Positions 41,388 through 51,253 of a stretch of 64,000 nucleotides of DNA are shown here, piece by piece. The notes beneath the pieces are model-generated. The model made no database searches and was not told the DNA's origin. It saw only the letters and a list, made by a program, of their open reading frames with translations. Origin of the DNA: Planctomycetota bacterium (GTDB lineage Bacteria > Planctomycetota > UBA1135 > GCA-002686595); assembly GCA_002683825.1 (NCBI GenBank), contig NYUD01000072.1, forward strand, positions 62,001 to 126,000, given 5' to 3'. Position numbers and translations under genes: made by a program. Numbering within the stretch: the first letter of the stretch is position 1; each line of letters opens with the position of its first letter.

Positions 41388-42773
41388 GTGGCAAGGAAGG
41401 GGTTGATGGTCGGCGCGGCTTCGCTCGCTGTTCTGGCGCTCCTGGGAGCCTGTTCGTCACGGCAAGACGCTCCTTCGGGCGACATCGTGTTGATCACGAT
41501 CGATACGCTGCGGTCCGACCATCTCGGCCTCTACGGGTATGGACGTGGGACCACACCGGGTATCGACGAGTGGTTTCAAGATGGGGCCATATTCGAGCGC
41601 GCCTACTCGGCCGAGGCCTCCACGTCCCCGAGCGTCGTCAGTCTGCTGAGCGGAAAGCTCCCCCAGGAACATGGTGTGCGCTTGTTCTTTCAACTCCTGT
41701 CCGAAGACGTGGCGCTCGTTCCGGACCTGCTTCCGCCCTCCTACAAGACCGCTGCCTTTGTTTCGAACATGGTCCTGACGGACGAGGCCATCGGCTTTGC
41801 CGGGCGTTTCGACCACTACGACGATTTTCTGGATCGACGCGAGTCCAAGCGCCGGGTGTTCGAGCGCAATGCCGAGACGACGACAAACGCGGCTTTGCTG
41901 TGGTTGGCTCGCAGGCGGGACAGGACCCGCCCCTTGTTTCTCTGGGTGCACTACATCGACCCACACGGTCCGTACAAACCGCCGAGCCCCTTTGCGGAGG
42001 CCTTCGAGCACGAGGGGCGCCTACCGGTCCAGCTCGACCGAATCCCGCCCTTTACGCGGCTCGAAGGGGTCGAGGACGCGCTGGAGTACATCGATCGCTA
42101 CGACGGCGAAATTCGCTATGTGGATCGCCAGATCGACCGATTTCTCGACGGCTACGCCCGCAACCAGGATCCCGACCAGGCGCTCATCCTGTTGATGGCG
42201 GACCACGGGGAGACGATGGCCGACCGAGAGCATTGGTTCCATCACAGCTTCCACGTTTACGAGGACATCGTTCACGTTCCGCTCTTGCTGCGCGGGCCGG
42301 GTGTCGAGAAAGGCCGCATGCAGGGCCTGGTCTCGGGCATCGACGTGGCCACCACCATCCTTGCCTTTGCGGGGGGGCGTGGGATCGCCGGGGGGCGTGG
42401 GGTCGATCTGCGCTTCGGTTCCGCGGTCGACCCGAATCGCATCGTTCTCTTCGAGGCTTCCCTGGTGGACATGCAGTGGCGCGGTGCGAGACAGGGGGAC
42501 GGCAAGTGGGTGGCCGCGGTTTCCGGGGAGAAGCGCCTGATACCGCTGCGCTATCGCTACGACCTGCGTGAGGATCCCGGAGAGGGCACGGCCCGTGATT
42601 GGCAAGGGTCCGAGGCCTCGGCGCTGCTCGAACAGCTGATTCGATCCGACCCCGATCCCGCGGGAGTGCCCTCGTCCTATGCCAAAGGAATGAAACTCTC
42701 GGCACCGAAGGTCGCACCGACGGTTTCGAAGGAGCAACTCGAGGCTCTGCGGGCGTTAGGGTATGCGGAGTAG
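41388..42773 (+). CDS. Thr-type sulfatase-superfamily lipoprotein
   Basis: 461 residues from GTG 41388 (ATG 41406 possible). Lipobox LLGAC. Motifs: DIVLITIDTLRSDHLGLYGY, nucleophile site AEASTSPSVVSLLSG, LLMADHGETMADREHWFHH, and the LRALGYAE end. The nucleophile position reads T-S-P-S-V: no Cys, no Arg, so not a formylglycine sulfatase. The Asp-His pair in ADHGE, as in the other three intact Thr-type genes, suggests two metals and a phosphate-type reaction. About 460 residues, without the N-terminal domain of the 24873/28300 pair. A lipid-anchored periplasmic enzyme. Converges with the GT-C gene (5 bases). Confidence 0.87.
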   Translation: MARKGLMVGAASLAVLALLGACSSRQDAPSGDIVLITIDTLRSDHLGLYGYGRGTTPGIDEWFQDGAIFERAYSAEASTSPSVVSLLSGKLPQEHGVRLFFQLLSEDVALVPDLLPPSYKTAAFVSNMVLTDEAIGFAGRFDHYDDFLDRRESKRRVFERNAETTTNAALLWLARRRDRTRPLFLWVHYIDPHGPYKPPSPFAEAFEHEGRLPVQLDRIPPFTRLEGVEDALEYIDRYDGEIRYVDRQIDRFLDGYARNQDPDQALILLMADHGETMADREHWFHHSFHVYEDIVHVPLLLRGPGVEKGRMQGLVSGIDVATTILAFAGGRGIAGGRGVDLRFGSAVDPNRIVLFEASLVDMQWRGARQGDGKWVAAVSGEKRLIPLRYRYDLREDPGEGTARDWQGSEASALLEQLIRSDPDPAGVPSSYAKGMKLSAPKVAPTVSKEQLEALRALGYAE

Positions 42774-42778
42774 TGCTT

Positions 42779-44155
42779 CTAGCCCGGGTAGTTGTAGGGC
42801 ACGTAAATGACAAAAATCCACAGCACCAGCAGTGAATTCACGGTCGCGATGCCCCAGCGAAACGGGGCTTGACGCGGCCCGGGGAGCGTACGCCAGTTGC
42901 AGGCAACGTGTGCTGCGAAGGGTATCAAGAGGGGCATCGACGGGAAGCGATAGCGCGTGATGGCCATCAGGAGCGCGCCGGACACGAGGGTGCTCAGGAA
43001 GAGAATCGCGACCAAGGCGTGCTCGCTTCGAACGGACGCGAGAGACATTCCCGCCAGACCGAGCACGATCAGGGCCATGGTGCTGATGAGCACCGAGAGA
43101 ACCAGCGTTTCCTCGAGGATGCCTGGAGGGTCGCCGTAGTCGCCCCTGCGCAGGCGGTGGATGAGCATCGACGTGGGATTCAGGAATTCGGCCGCGCGCT
43201 GGATGGAATGGCGGGCGAAGAGTCGGGGATGATGCTTCAACCAGTCCAGAGCCAGGCGGATCTCCCCCTGATGGAGGGCCACGATGTCCGCGGGGTCCTC
43301 GGGCACGAAGCGCCGCCGGCGCTGGATCCCCAGGGCCTTTGCCTCTTTGCTTTGGCGCTGATAGCGGCCCATCAAACCGATGTCCTGGTTCCATGGCTCG
43401 GTCATGTTCCAGTTGAGGTGTAAGACGTTGGCCGCGCCCGTGTCGATCAGCAGGAAGCGTTCGTAGCGGAGCGTATTGCGGATCGACCAGGGCAGGATGA
43501 CCGTGATGAGACCGCCGAGGAAAACGGCGCAGAGTTGCAGGCGACGACGCCGATCCTTCCGGTTCACCGTGCCCCACAGCGCAATCCAGGCGCCGATGAG
43601 AAGCGATTGCGGTAGGAAGATGCTGCGCGTCAGACTGGCGAGTCCCGCCACGATTCCTGCTGCGAGGGCTCGCTTGCCGTTCAGGTTCCCGTTGCCAGGC
43701 AGGAGAAGAACCGCAACGCTGACGACCAAGGCGGCGTGGAGCGTCTCCGCGAGAAAGAGGTGTGTGTAGCAGATGGCCGTAGGAAAAAAGGCCCACACCC
43801 CGGCGGAGAGGAGCGCGCTTCGACGCTCGAACAAACGTTCCGCCAACAGAAAGACGAGCCAAACTGTGGCGGTGCTCATCAGGATCTGCAAGACGCGGAT
43901 GGTGATGCTGAGGCCCGTGGGACCGAACACCAGGCATACCGCTCCCATCAGGTAGGGATAGGACGGTGGGTAGTGGGCCTCATCCCACTGAGGGTTCGAG
44001 TAGGTGGGTACACCGTCGTCGGCAATGGTCAAGGCGGCGGCGATGTACTGACGCTCGTCGGCGAAGTTCGGTACGTCCTGAGCGACGCCCAGGAGGCTCA
44101 ACTTGAGCGCCAAGGAAGTCAGCAGGATGATCCAGAGCGCACGCGGCGGTCTCAC
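42779..44155 (-). CDS. GT-C glycosyltransferase, ArnT/GT39-GT83-like
   Basis: 458 residues, about ten membrane segments. The first extracytoplasmic loop has the acidic catalytic motif NFADERQYIAAALTI (Asp-Glu), as in ArnT and protein mannosyltransferases, followed by HYPPSYPYLMGAV. Such enzymes move a sugar from a polyprenyl phosphate onto a lipid or protein at the periplasmic face of the inner membrane. GTG start overlaps the stop of the upstream GT2 gene (GTGA), so the pair is one operon. The GT2 partner is the type that makes polyprenyl-phosphate sugars, which would be the donor for this enzyme. That pairing is the best evidence for the role. Confidence 0.85.
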   Translation of the reverse strand: MRPPRALWIILLTSLALKLSLLGVAQDVPNFADERQYIAAALTIADDGVPTYSNPQWDEAHYPPSYPYLMGAVCLVFGPTGLSITIRVLQILMSTATVWLVFLLAERLFERRSALLSAGVWAFFPTAICYTHLFLAETLHAALVVSVAVLLLPGNGNLNGKRALAAGIVAGLASLTRSIFLPQSLLIGAWIALWGTVNRKDRRRRLQLCAVFLGGLITVILPWSIRNTLRYERFLLIDTGAANVLHLNWNMTEPWNQDIGLMGRYQRQSKEAKALGIQRRRRFVPEDPADIVALHQGEIRLALDWLKHHPRLFARHSIQRAAEFLNPTSMLIHRLRRGDYGDPPGILEETLVLSVLISTMALIVLGLAGMSLASVRSEHALVAILFLSTLVSGALLMAITRYRFPSMPLLIPFAAHVACNWRTLPGPRQAPFRWGIATVNSLLVLWIFVIYVPYNYPG

Positions 44156-45366
44156 GAAGCGCTGTCCTCTTCTCGAGTCTGTCGCAGGTACGCCAATCGC
44201 TCCGCCAAGAGATTCAGGCAGTAGTCCAGGAACTTGGTCGCCACGAGGATCGCGCTCAAGGTCATGAAGAACATCATGGCCACAAATCGGGACCAGTGTT
44301 CATACACCTCACCCGTCTTCAGATATGCGCTCCAGGCATCCCAAACGAACGCTCCACCGGAGAAAACCAGCAACATGGGGAGCAACCAGAACGCACGGCT
44401 GTGGACGAATTTGCCGACGGAGCTCGCATAACGATCCCGGATGGGGTCGTTCGAGAGCGAGATGTCTGCCGCCTTCCGCGCAAGGTGACCGACACAAATC
44501 ATCAGCACGGCCACCGAAGAGAGCAAAACGCTGACCAGGAAGCGGTAGATCATCCACTCCTCGAACTTGCCCTGTTGCATGCGGTAGATCGTGGGGTAAG
44601 TCATCATCACAGCGCACAGGCCAAAGAGCCCGAGGGCGATGAACCCCAGGAGCCGGTTGGGCCGGTAGAGAAAGATCGTCTCCAGGATGACCTTGAGGAA
44701 CCGCCAACCGTCCCGCAGCACATGCAGTTTTGAGTGACCGGCCCTTTCCTCGTAGGGCATGTCGATCTCGGTGATCGAAAGCTCCCGGCTCAAGAGCGCG
44801 CGCGCGCTCATCGCCGGCGTGAAATTGAGCCCCTCGGGGAGCGGAAACAGGGCGTTCAAAGCGCTGCGTCGCACGACCCGCATCCCGCTGGCGACATCGC
44901 GGACCCGCGACAGCGAAAACACCGACAACATCCACGCAAAGATGCGATTGCCCACGCGACGCAGCGCAGGCATGTGACTGTTCTTGTGCAGTCGACACCC
45001 CAGGGCGATGTCCGCCCCCTTTTCCTCCAGAGCCAGAACCAGGTCCCCAAAAAACCGAGGATCGCACGTCCCGTCGGCGTCGAGAAAACCCAGGAGCTCC
45101 GCCTGGGATGTCCGCCAGCCCGCGACGATCGCCGCCCCATAGCCCCGGTTCTTCGGAAATTCGATCAGCCGGATGCGATCGCTGTACTCCCGGGCGATGC
45201 TCGCCGTGCGATCGGTCGAGCCGTCCGAAACGACCGTGATCTCAAAACTCGAGAGCCCCGTGCGTTCGAGAATGTCCGCTCGGGCCTCTAGCGATCGCTC
45301 GATGATGGCGCGAATGCTTTGCTCTTCGTTGAGCGCGGGAATGGTGATGGCGAGACGCATCCGCAT
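44152..45366 (-). CDS. Family 2 glycosyltransferase, polyprenyl-phosphate sugar synthase-like
   Basis: 404 residues. N-terminal GT-A fold: AITIPALNEEQSIRAII, VSDGSTDRTASIAREY, GFLDADGTCDP (DxD metal site) and RLHKNSHMPALRRVGNR with the later FTPAMSARALL segment. After about residue 230 there are three to four hydrophobic segments (LLGFIALGLFGLCAVMM; LVSVLLSSVAVLMICVG; FWLLPMLLVFSGGAFVW), as in dolichol/undecaprenyl-phosphate mannose or glucose synthases of the larger type. Expected to use a nucleotide sugar and undecaprenyl phosphate on the cytoplasmic side. It is the first gene of a two-gene unit with a GT-C enzyme. Divergent from the UDP-sugar dehydrogenase. Confidence 0.87.
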   Translation of the reverse strand: MRMRLAITIPALNEEQSIRAIIERSLEARADILERTGLSSFEITVVSDGSTDRTASIAREYSDRIRLIEFPKNRGYGAAIVAGWRTSQAELLGFLDADGTCDPRFFGDLVLALEEKGADIALGCRLHKNSHMPALRRVGNRIFAWMLSVFSLSRVRDVASGMRVVRRSALNALFPLPEGLNFTPAMSARALLSRELSITEIDMPYEERAGHSKLHVLRDGWRFLKVILETIFLYRPNRLLGFIALGLFGLCAVMMTYPTIYRMQQGKFEEWMIYRFLVSVLLSSVAVLMICVGHLARKAADISLSNDPIRDRYASSVGKFVHSRAFWLLPMLLVFSGGAFVWDAWSAYLKTGEVYEHWSRFVAMMFFMTLSAILVATKFLDYCLNLLAERLAYLRQTREEDSAS

Positions 45367-45538
45367 CCAGAGGGCGAAAGATACGTGCGGGTGGGTGGAG
45401 AGGCAAGTCGTGCCGATAAAGGACGCCGGCCCCGGATTCGACTTGCAGCGCCTTGGGAATGCTCCGTGCGATACCTCGTACCTGGCCCGAAAGCGACGTG
45501 ATTGGCTTCCACGCCTGAGGCCGTCGCCGTACCATTGG

Positions 45539-45605
45539 CATCGGCGCCTGGAGAGGACCGTCGCGAAGCGAGCAAACGCCTCTCGGGAGAATGGAGCTAC
45601 CGATG
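45539..45605 (+). promoter_or_regulatory. Structured leader upstream of UDP-sugar dehydrogenase
   Basis: Nested pairings visible: CATCGG (45539-45544) with CCGATG (45600-45605); GAGAGG (45551-45556) with CCTCTC (45579-45584); TCGC (45561-45564) with GCGA (45568-45571) around a GAA loop. The 3' half of the second stem can instead pair as TCTC-GG-GAGA (45581-45590), excluding the first arrangement. The unpaired GCAAAC after the inner hairpin recalls GEMM riboswitches, but the rest does not match that consensus. Sits 30-96 bases before the start codon. Confidence 0.4.
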
Positions 45606-45634
45606 GTGGATAGGGAGTCGGAGAAGCATCTGCG

Positions 45635-46981
45635 GTGAGTGAGGTACTTGCTGCGAGTCACGCTCTGCTGGCGAGCGGGGATGCTCGAATTGGAATCATC
45701 GGTCTCGGCTACGTCGGCCTTCCTCTCGTTGGCGTCTTCCACGATGCCGGACTTCAAGTGCTCGGCTTTGACGTCGATCCAGGCAAGATCGTCGATCTGG
45801 CGGAGGGGAGGAGCTACCTCCGGCATCTCGGAGACGATCTCGCGCAGCGTCTGTCGCAGAGCGAGCGCTTCCAGGCGACCACCGACCTCTCCAGGTTGGA
45901 TGAGCCCGATGCCATCGTCGTGTGTGTTCCGACTCCCCTCGGCGACCATCAGGAGCCGAACCTCGAGTACGTGGTGAACACGGCGAAGGCCATCGGAGCG
46001 AAGCTCCGCGCCGGGCAACTCGTGGTACTGGGGTCCACCACGTACCCTGGAACGACCCGCGACGTGTTCCAAGAGGCCATGATGGATGTGGCTGCATCCG
46101 TCGGATCCCAGCTGAAGTCGGGTGAGGACTACTTCGTGGCCTATTCACCGGAGCGCGAGGATCCCGGTAGGTCGTCGCACACTATGCGGGACACGCCCAA
46201 GCTCGTAGGCGGTGTCGATCGAGCATCGACCGAGATCGCTACCTCTCTTTTCAAGCGAGCTATCGATCGGGTCGTTCCAGTCAGCTCCGCCGAAGTGGCG
46301 GAGGCAGCCAAGCTGCTGGAGAACATCTTCCGTTCCGTGAACATCGCTCTCGTCAATGAGATGAAGATGATCCTGGACAAGATCGGCGTCAATATCTGGG
46401 AAGTCGTCGAGGCGGCCTCGAGCAAGCCCTACGGCTTCATGTCCTTCTATCCTGGCCCGGGCCTTGGAGGGCACTGCATTCCTATCGACCCGTTCTACCT
46501 TTCCTGGAAGGCCAAGGAGATCGGCTGTGCCACGCGTTTCATCGAGCTGGCCGGTGAAATCAACACCAGGATGCCTGAGTACGTCGTGGATCGAGTGATC
46601 TATGCGCTGAACGCGGACGGCAAGGCCATCCGCAATTCCCGGATCCTGATCCTGGGGTTGGCCTACAAGGCCGATGTCGACGACACGCGGGAATCGCCGT
46701 CCTTCGTGCTCATAGAACGTATGGCATCCCTGGGCGCCCGGGTGGACTACTCGGATCCCCATATCCCCAGGACGAAGAGAGTGCGTAAGTACGATCTCAC
46801 GCTGGACAGCGTCGCATTGACGGCATCGGCGATCTCCTCATACGACGCCGTGGTCATCGCCACCGCCCACCGGGCATTCGACTACGGCCTGATCGCCGAA
46901 AACGCGGCGATCATTGTGGATACGCGAAACGCCATGGGCGACTTCACAGACCGGATCCGCGGGCGGCTGTTCCAGGCTTGA
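45635..46981 (+). CDS. UDP-sugar 6-dehydrogenase, WbpA/WecC-type
   Basis: 448 residues from GTG 45635. NAD-dependent nucleotide-sugar dehydrogenase: N-terminal RIGIIGLGYVGLPLVGVF (Rossmann loop), VCVPTPLGDHQEPN, LGSTTYPGTTRDVF, and the active site YPGPGLGGHCIPIDPFYLSW with the catalytic Cys. C-terminal ILGLAYKADVDDTRESPS. The CIPIDPFYL form groups with UDP-N-acetylhexosamine dehydrogenases (WbpA, WecC, TviB) rather than UDP-glucose dehydrogenase. It makes a uronic acid precursor of surface polysaccharide in the cytoplasm. The gene is single on this strand; the convergent groEL unit has its own terminator. A folded leader precedes it. Confidence 0.92.
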   Translation: MSEVLAASHALLASGDARIGIIGLGYVGLPLVGVFHDAGLQVLGFDVDPGKIVDLAEGRSYLRHLGDDLAQRLSQSERFQATTDLSRLDEPDAIVVCVPTPLGDHQEPNLEYVVNTAKAIGAKLRAGQLVVLGSTTYPGTTRDVFQEAMMDVAASVGSQLKSGEDYFVAYSPEREDPGRSSHTMRDTPKLVGGVDRASTEIATSLFKRAIDRVVPVSSAEVAEAAKLLENIFRSVNIALVNEMKMILDKIGVNIWEVVEAASSKPYGFMSFYPGPGLGGHCIPIDPFYLSWKAKEIGCATRFIELAGEINTRMPEYVVDRVIYALNADGKAIRNSRILILGLAYKADVDDTRESPSFVLIERMASLGARVDYSDPHIPRTKRVRKYDLTLDSVALTASAISSYDAVVIATAHRAFDYGLIAENAAIIVDTRNAMGDFTDRIRGRLFQA

Positions 46982-47118
46982 GCGGTTTCAGGTACCGGGA
47001 AGTCTCCAGCCGATCGACAAGGCATGCGGTCCGGACGAGAAGACACGCACCGGTCTGACACCGGAATCGACCGTGCAGAGTCAACCGCAAGAGAAGGACT
47101 CCTGAACTGATCCCGACG

Positions 47119-47153
47119 AAAAAGGGGCCGTTGGTGCAAGCACCAACGGCCCC
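47119..47153 (-). terminator. Intrinsic terminator of groES-groEL
   Basis: Perfect 13-bp stem GGGGCCGTTGGTG (47124-47136) with CACCAACGGCCCC (47141-47153), CAAG loop. On the minus strand it is followed by TTTTT (complement of 47119-47123). It lies 73 bases past the groEL stop. Confidence 0.93.
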
Positions 47154-47226
47154 GGGCAACAAACTGGAAGTCAGAGTGAAGGCAATGGCCGTCCCGGTGG
47201 GAGCGGGACGGGTTGGAGGTCATGCG

Positions 47227-48831
<1,605 letters not shown>

Positions 48832-48892
48832 CGAAACTCGGTTCCTTAGTATTGAGAGCTGGTGGTCTTTGGTGGTTTGGGGACCGAATCGG

Positions 48893-49204
48893 TCAGTCGA
48901 TGATCGCGAGAATGTCGGACTCGCTCATGATCAGGTACTCGTCGCCCTCGTGCTTGACTTCAGTGCCGGCATAGGAGCTGAAGAGGACGCGGTCGCCACT
49001 CTTGACGTTCATCTTGAGGCGATCGCCGTTGTCGAGCACGCGGCCTTCGCCGCAAGCCACGATCTTGCCTTGCTTGGGCTTATCCTTGGCGCTCTCGGGG
49101 AGCAGGATGCCGCCGGCGGTCTTCTCTTCGGCTTCGGCGCGCTGAAGAATAACACGGTCGCCGAGGGGGCGCAGGTTGAGCTTGGCTTTGGTCTTGGTTG
49201 CCAT
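48893..49204 (-). CDS. groES: Co-chaperonin GroES (Hsp10)
   Basis: 103 residues. N-terminal extension [10 protein letters not shown] is about seven residues longer than usual, then the family core [20 protein letters not shown], the mobile loop [20 protein letters not shown] (the IL in the loop contacts GroEL), [20 protein letters not shown] and ILAIID. A heptamer that caps GroEL. Upstream sequence does not carry the CIRCE element of HrcA control; an 8-bp inverted repeat lies 54 bases before the start. Confidence 0.97.
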   Translation of the reverse strand: MATKTKAKLNLRPLGDRVILQRAEAEEKTAGGILLPESAKDKPKQGKIVACGEGRVLDNGDRLKMNVKSGDRVLFSSYAGTEVKHEGDEYLIMSESDILAIID

Positions 49205-49257
49205 CGTCGTCTCTTTTTTTTCTCTGAAAGTGTTGTTCGGGGTTCGTTGGTTGGAGT

Positions 49258-49292
49258 CCGTCGCCTCCCCCCTGATGTCGTTCGGGCGACGG
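49258..49292 (-). promoter_or_regulatory. 8-bp inverted repeat before groES
   Basis: CCGTCGCC (49258-49265) and GGCGACGG (49285-49292) form a perfect inverted repeat with a 19-base spacer in the gap between the receiver gene and groES. Not a CIRCE match (9-N9-9 with TTAGCACTC). Could be a hairpin ending the receiver transcript (no T-tract) or an operator for the chaperonin genes. Confidence 0.4.
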
Positions 49293-49300
49293 TGTATTTT

Positions 49301-49687
49301 CTAGTTGTGGTTTTCCGGTCCGAGCCCAAGTGCTTCGCGCACGGCGCGGCGTAGGAGGTCCGGTTCGACCGGCTTCTTCAAACAGGCCATCGCGCCAGCG
49401 GCCAGGACCGACTGTTCGAGTCCCGGACTCCAGCGGCACGAGTACACGAGGCAGGGAAGCTCGATTCGCTCCTGCCGCAGGATCGAGATGACCTCGGTCC
49501 CGGTGCATCCGGGCATGTGCATATCGAAGAGCGCACCGTGAACGTCCCCGCGACGACCCAGCTCGACGGCCTCCAGGCCCGTCTGGGCATGGAGCAACTC
49601 CAGGCCCAGATCGGACAAGAGATCGGCGACCCCGAGGCGTACCTCGGCATCGTCGTCGGCGAGTAAAAAACGGCGGGTTTGAATCAA
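49301..49687 (-). CDS. Stand-alone response regulator receiver domain
   Basis: 128 residues from a TTG start. Receiver fold intact: acidic pocket FLLADDDAEVR, phosphoacceptor Asp in HGALFDMHMPGCTG (about residue 55), Thr/Ser switch position in CLVYSCRWS (Ser), and the conserved Lys in ACLKKPVEPD. There is no output domain; the protein ends soon after helix 5 at LGPENHN. Such single-domain receivers relay phosphate or bind a target protein. A short piece of a histidine kinase lies just upstream on the same strand, which may be what remains of its partner. groES begins 97 bases after its stop. Confidence 0.85.
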   Translation of the reverse strand: MIQTRRFLLADDDAEVRLGVADLLSDLGLELLHAQTGLEAVELGRRGDVHGALFDMHMPGCTGTEVISILRQERIELPCLVYSCRWSPGLEQSVLAAGAMACLKKPVEPDLLRRAVREALGLGPENHN

Positions 49688-49849
49688 CGGAAGAGCCCTC
49701 GTGGAGCGCGATCCAGGCCCCGTGGAGCAAAGGGTGTGCCGAAGCTTGCGATCCAGCTCCCACCGCGCCCGCGCCCTTCCTGCGCTCCCCGGGGACCCGC
49801 TAGCTCTGTCAAAGTGGCAGCCAAAAAAAGGGGGTGCTCGGGCGGGCTG

Positions 49850-49984
49850 TCAGGTTGACAGGGTGCGCCGCCCCTCGGCTTCGAACGGTCGTGTGACCCC
49901 GAAAGCCGTGCCCTTGCCGGGATTCGACTCGAGGTGGATCGACCCACCGCCGCCCGGTGCAAGGCGCGTAATGCCGCGATTTTC
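49850..49984 (-). pseudogene. Remnant of histidine kinase ATPase domain
   Basis: About 45 residues on the minus strand, GITRLAPGGGGSIHLES followed by NPGKGTAFGVTRPF, match the end of the histidine-kinase ATP-binding domain (the HGGSI-LES-PGKGT-F pattern of the last strands). Nothing upstream continues the domain: the region before it is the start of the M19 dipeptidase on the other strand. It has no start codon of its own with a plausible protein. The stop codon lies in a CTGTCA-GGT-TGACAG palindrome (49847-49861). It is upstream of the orphan receiver, so it is probably the debris of a kinase gene lost by deletion. Confidence 0.7.
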
Positions 49985-50050
49985 TCCCGGGAGTTTTGAT
50001 TTCCACCCCTGTGGCTTCCAAGACTGCGGGGGAGCGGGTTCCATAGGGCG

Positions 50051-51253
50051 ATGCATACCCCCTCCGAGCTCTCCCCCATCGCGCGCGATCTCGTCGGACG
50101 CGGCGTCGTCTTCGATGCCCACGTCGACGCGATCGGACGCGCCGTGGACCTGGGGCACGACCTCGGCGTGCGCGGGCCGGGTCACTTCGATCTCGTCCGC
50201 GCGGCCGAGGGAGGAGTGGGGGTCTGGGTGAGTGTCCTGTGGGTCGATCCGGAGCTTTACTTGGAGTCTTCATTCGAGCGTGCGGCGGAGATGCTCAACG
50301 CGGTTCACGACCTGGGGCGGCGACACCCGAATCGTTTCCGACTCGTCGGTGACGCCAAGCAACTGAACGAAGCGCGGCGGGAAGGCTTGATCGGCGGCAT
50401 CGCCAGCATCGAAGGGGGTCACGCCATCGAAGGCAACCTCGAAAAGCTCGAATGGTTCTTCGAGTACGGTGTGCGCGGGATGACGCTCGTATGGAACAAC
50501 CACCTGCCCTGGATCCGCTCCTGTCAGGAGGGAGCGGGAGCCGGTGTGCCGCCGGGCATCAACGAGTTCGGCCGCCAGGTCGTCCAAAGCATGAACGTGT
50601 ACGGGATGCTGGTCGACGTCTCCCACGCCTGCGAGCGTGCTTTCTACGACGTGATCGACGCCAGCGCGGCTCCGGTGATCGCCAGCCACTCCGGTTGCAA
50701 AGCGCTGCACGACCATCCCCGCAATCTCACCGACGATCAGCTGCGGACGCTCGCAAGGAACCGCGGAGTGTGCGGGATCGTCTTTCACCCGGGCTTTCTC
50801 GATGGCGATGCGCGAGCCGAAGAGGCTCGTGTGCGGGAGACCGAGACCTATCTGAAACGAGCCGGAGAGACGGAGGCCGAGCGCAATCTGTCGGCCCAGG
50901 AGGTGATGCGTAGCGGTGCCGAACCAATGCCCCTGAAACGCCTGGTCGAGCACATCGTGCACGCGGTCGAGATCGTTGGAGCCGAGCACGTCGCCCTGGG
51001 CTCGGACTTCGACGGCATCGAGCGTGGACCCCAGGGGCTGGAGGATGCGACAGGTTACGGCGTATTGATCGAAGCGCTCTTGCAAGGCGGTTTTACGCCG
51101 ACCGAGGTCGAGCTGATCATGGGCGGCAACCTGCGACGTGTCTTCACGGATGTGACGGGCTTTGGGACGTTTGCGAGCCTGGGTCCGCCCAAGGAGCTGG
51201 ATGCTCCCCTACAACTTCAGACCGCCCTGGCTCAATCCACGCCCCCTAGTTGA
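50051..51253 (+). CDS. M19 family membrane dipeptidase
   Basis: 400 residues. Zinc-dependent renal-dipeptidase fold: GVVFDAHVDAIGRA (metal His-x-Asp), GGIASIEGGHAIEG (metal Glu), VDVSHACERAFYDVI and ASHSGCKALHDHPRNLTDDQ (metal His pair region), and VALGSDFDGIERGP. All metal ligands seem present. The family hydrolyses dipeptides, beta-lactams and D-amino-acid dipeptides. There is no signal peptide at the start, so a cytoplasmic form is likely. TTG of the following gene overlaps its stop (TTGA). Confidence 0.92.
   Translation: MHTPSELSPIARDLVGRGVVFDAHVDAIGRAVDLGHDLGVRGPGHFDLVRAAEGGVGVWVSVLWVDPELYLESSFERAAEMLNAVHDLGRRHPNRFRLVGDAKQLNEARREGLIGGIASIEGGHAIEGNLEKLEWFFEYGVRGMTLVWNNHLPWIRSCQEGAGAGVPPGINEFGRQVVQSMNVYGMLVDVSHACERAFYDVIDASAAPVIASHSGCKALHDHPRNLTDDQLRTLARNRGVCGIVFHPGFLDGDARAEEARVRETETYLKRAGETEAERNLSAQEVMRSGAEPMPLKRLVEHIVHAVEIVGAEHVALGSDFDGIERGPQGLEDATGYGVLIEALLQGGFTPTEVELIMGGNLRRVFTDVTGFGTFASLGPPKELDAPLQLQTALAQSTPPS

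Noticed and set aside
45539..45605. Confident call of a GEMM c-di-GMP riboswitch
   Set aside because: Only GCAAAC and the general stem order agree; the conserved second half with ACGCAAAGC is missing, so it is listed only as a structured leader.
49205..49300. CIRCE/HrcA operator before groES
   Set aside because: No TTAGCACTC or GAGTGCTAA half-site was found; only a different 8-bp inverted repeat.
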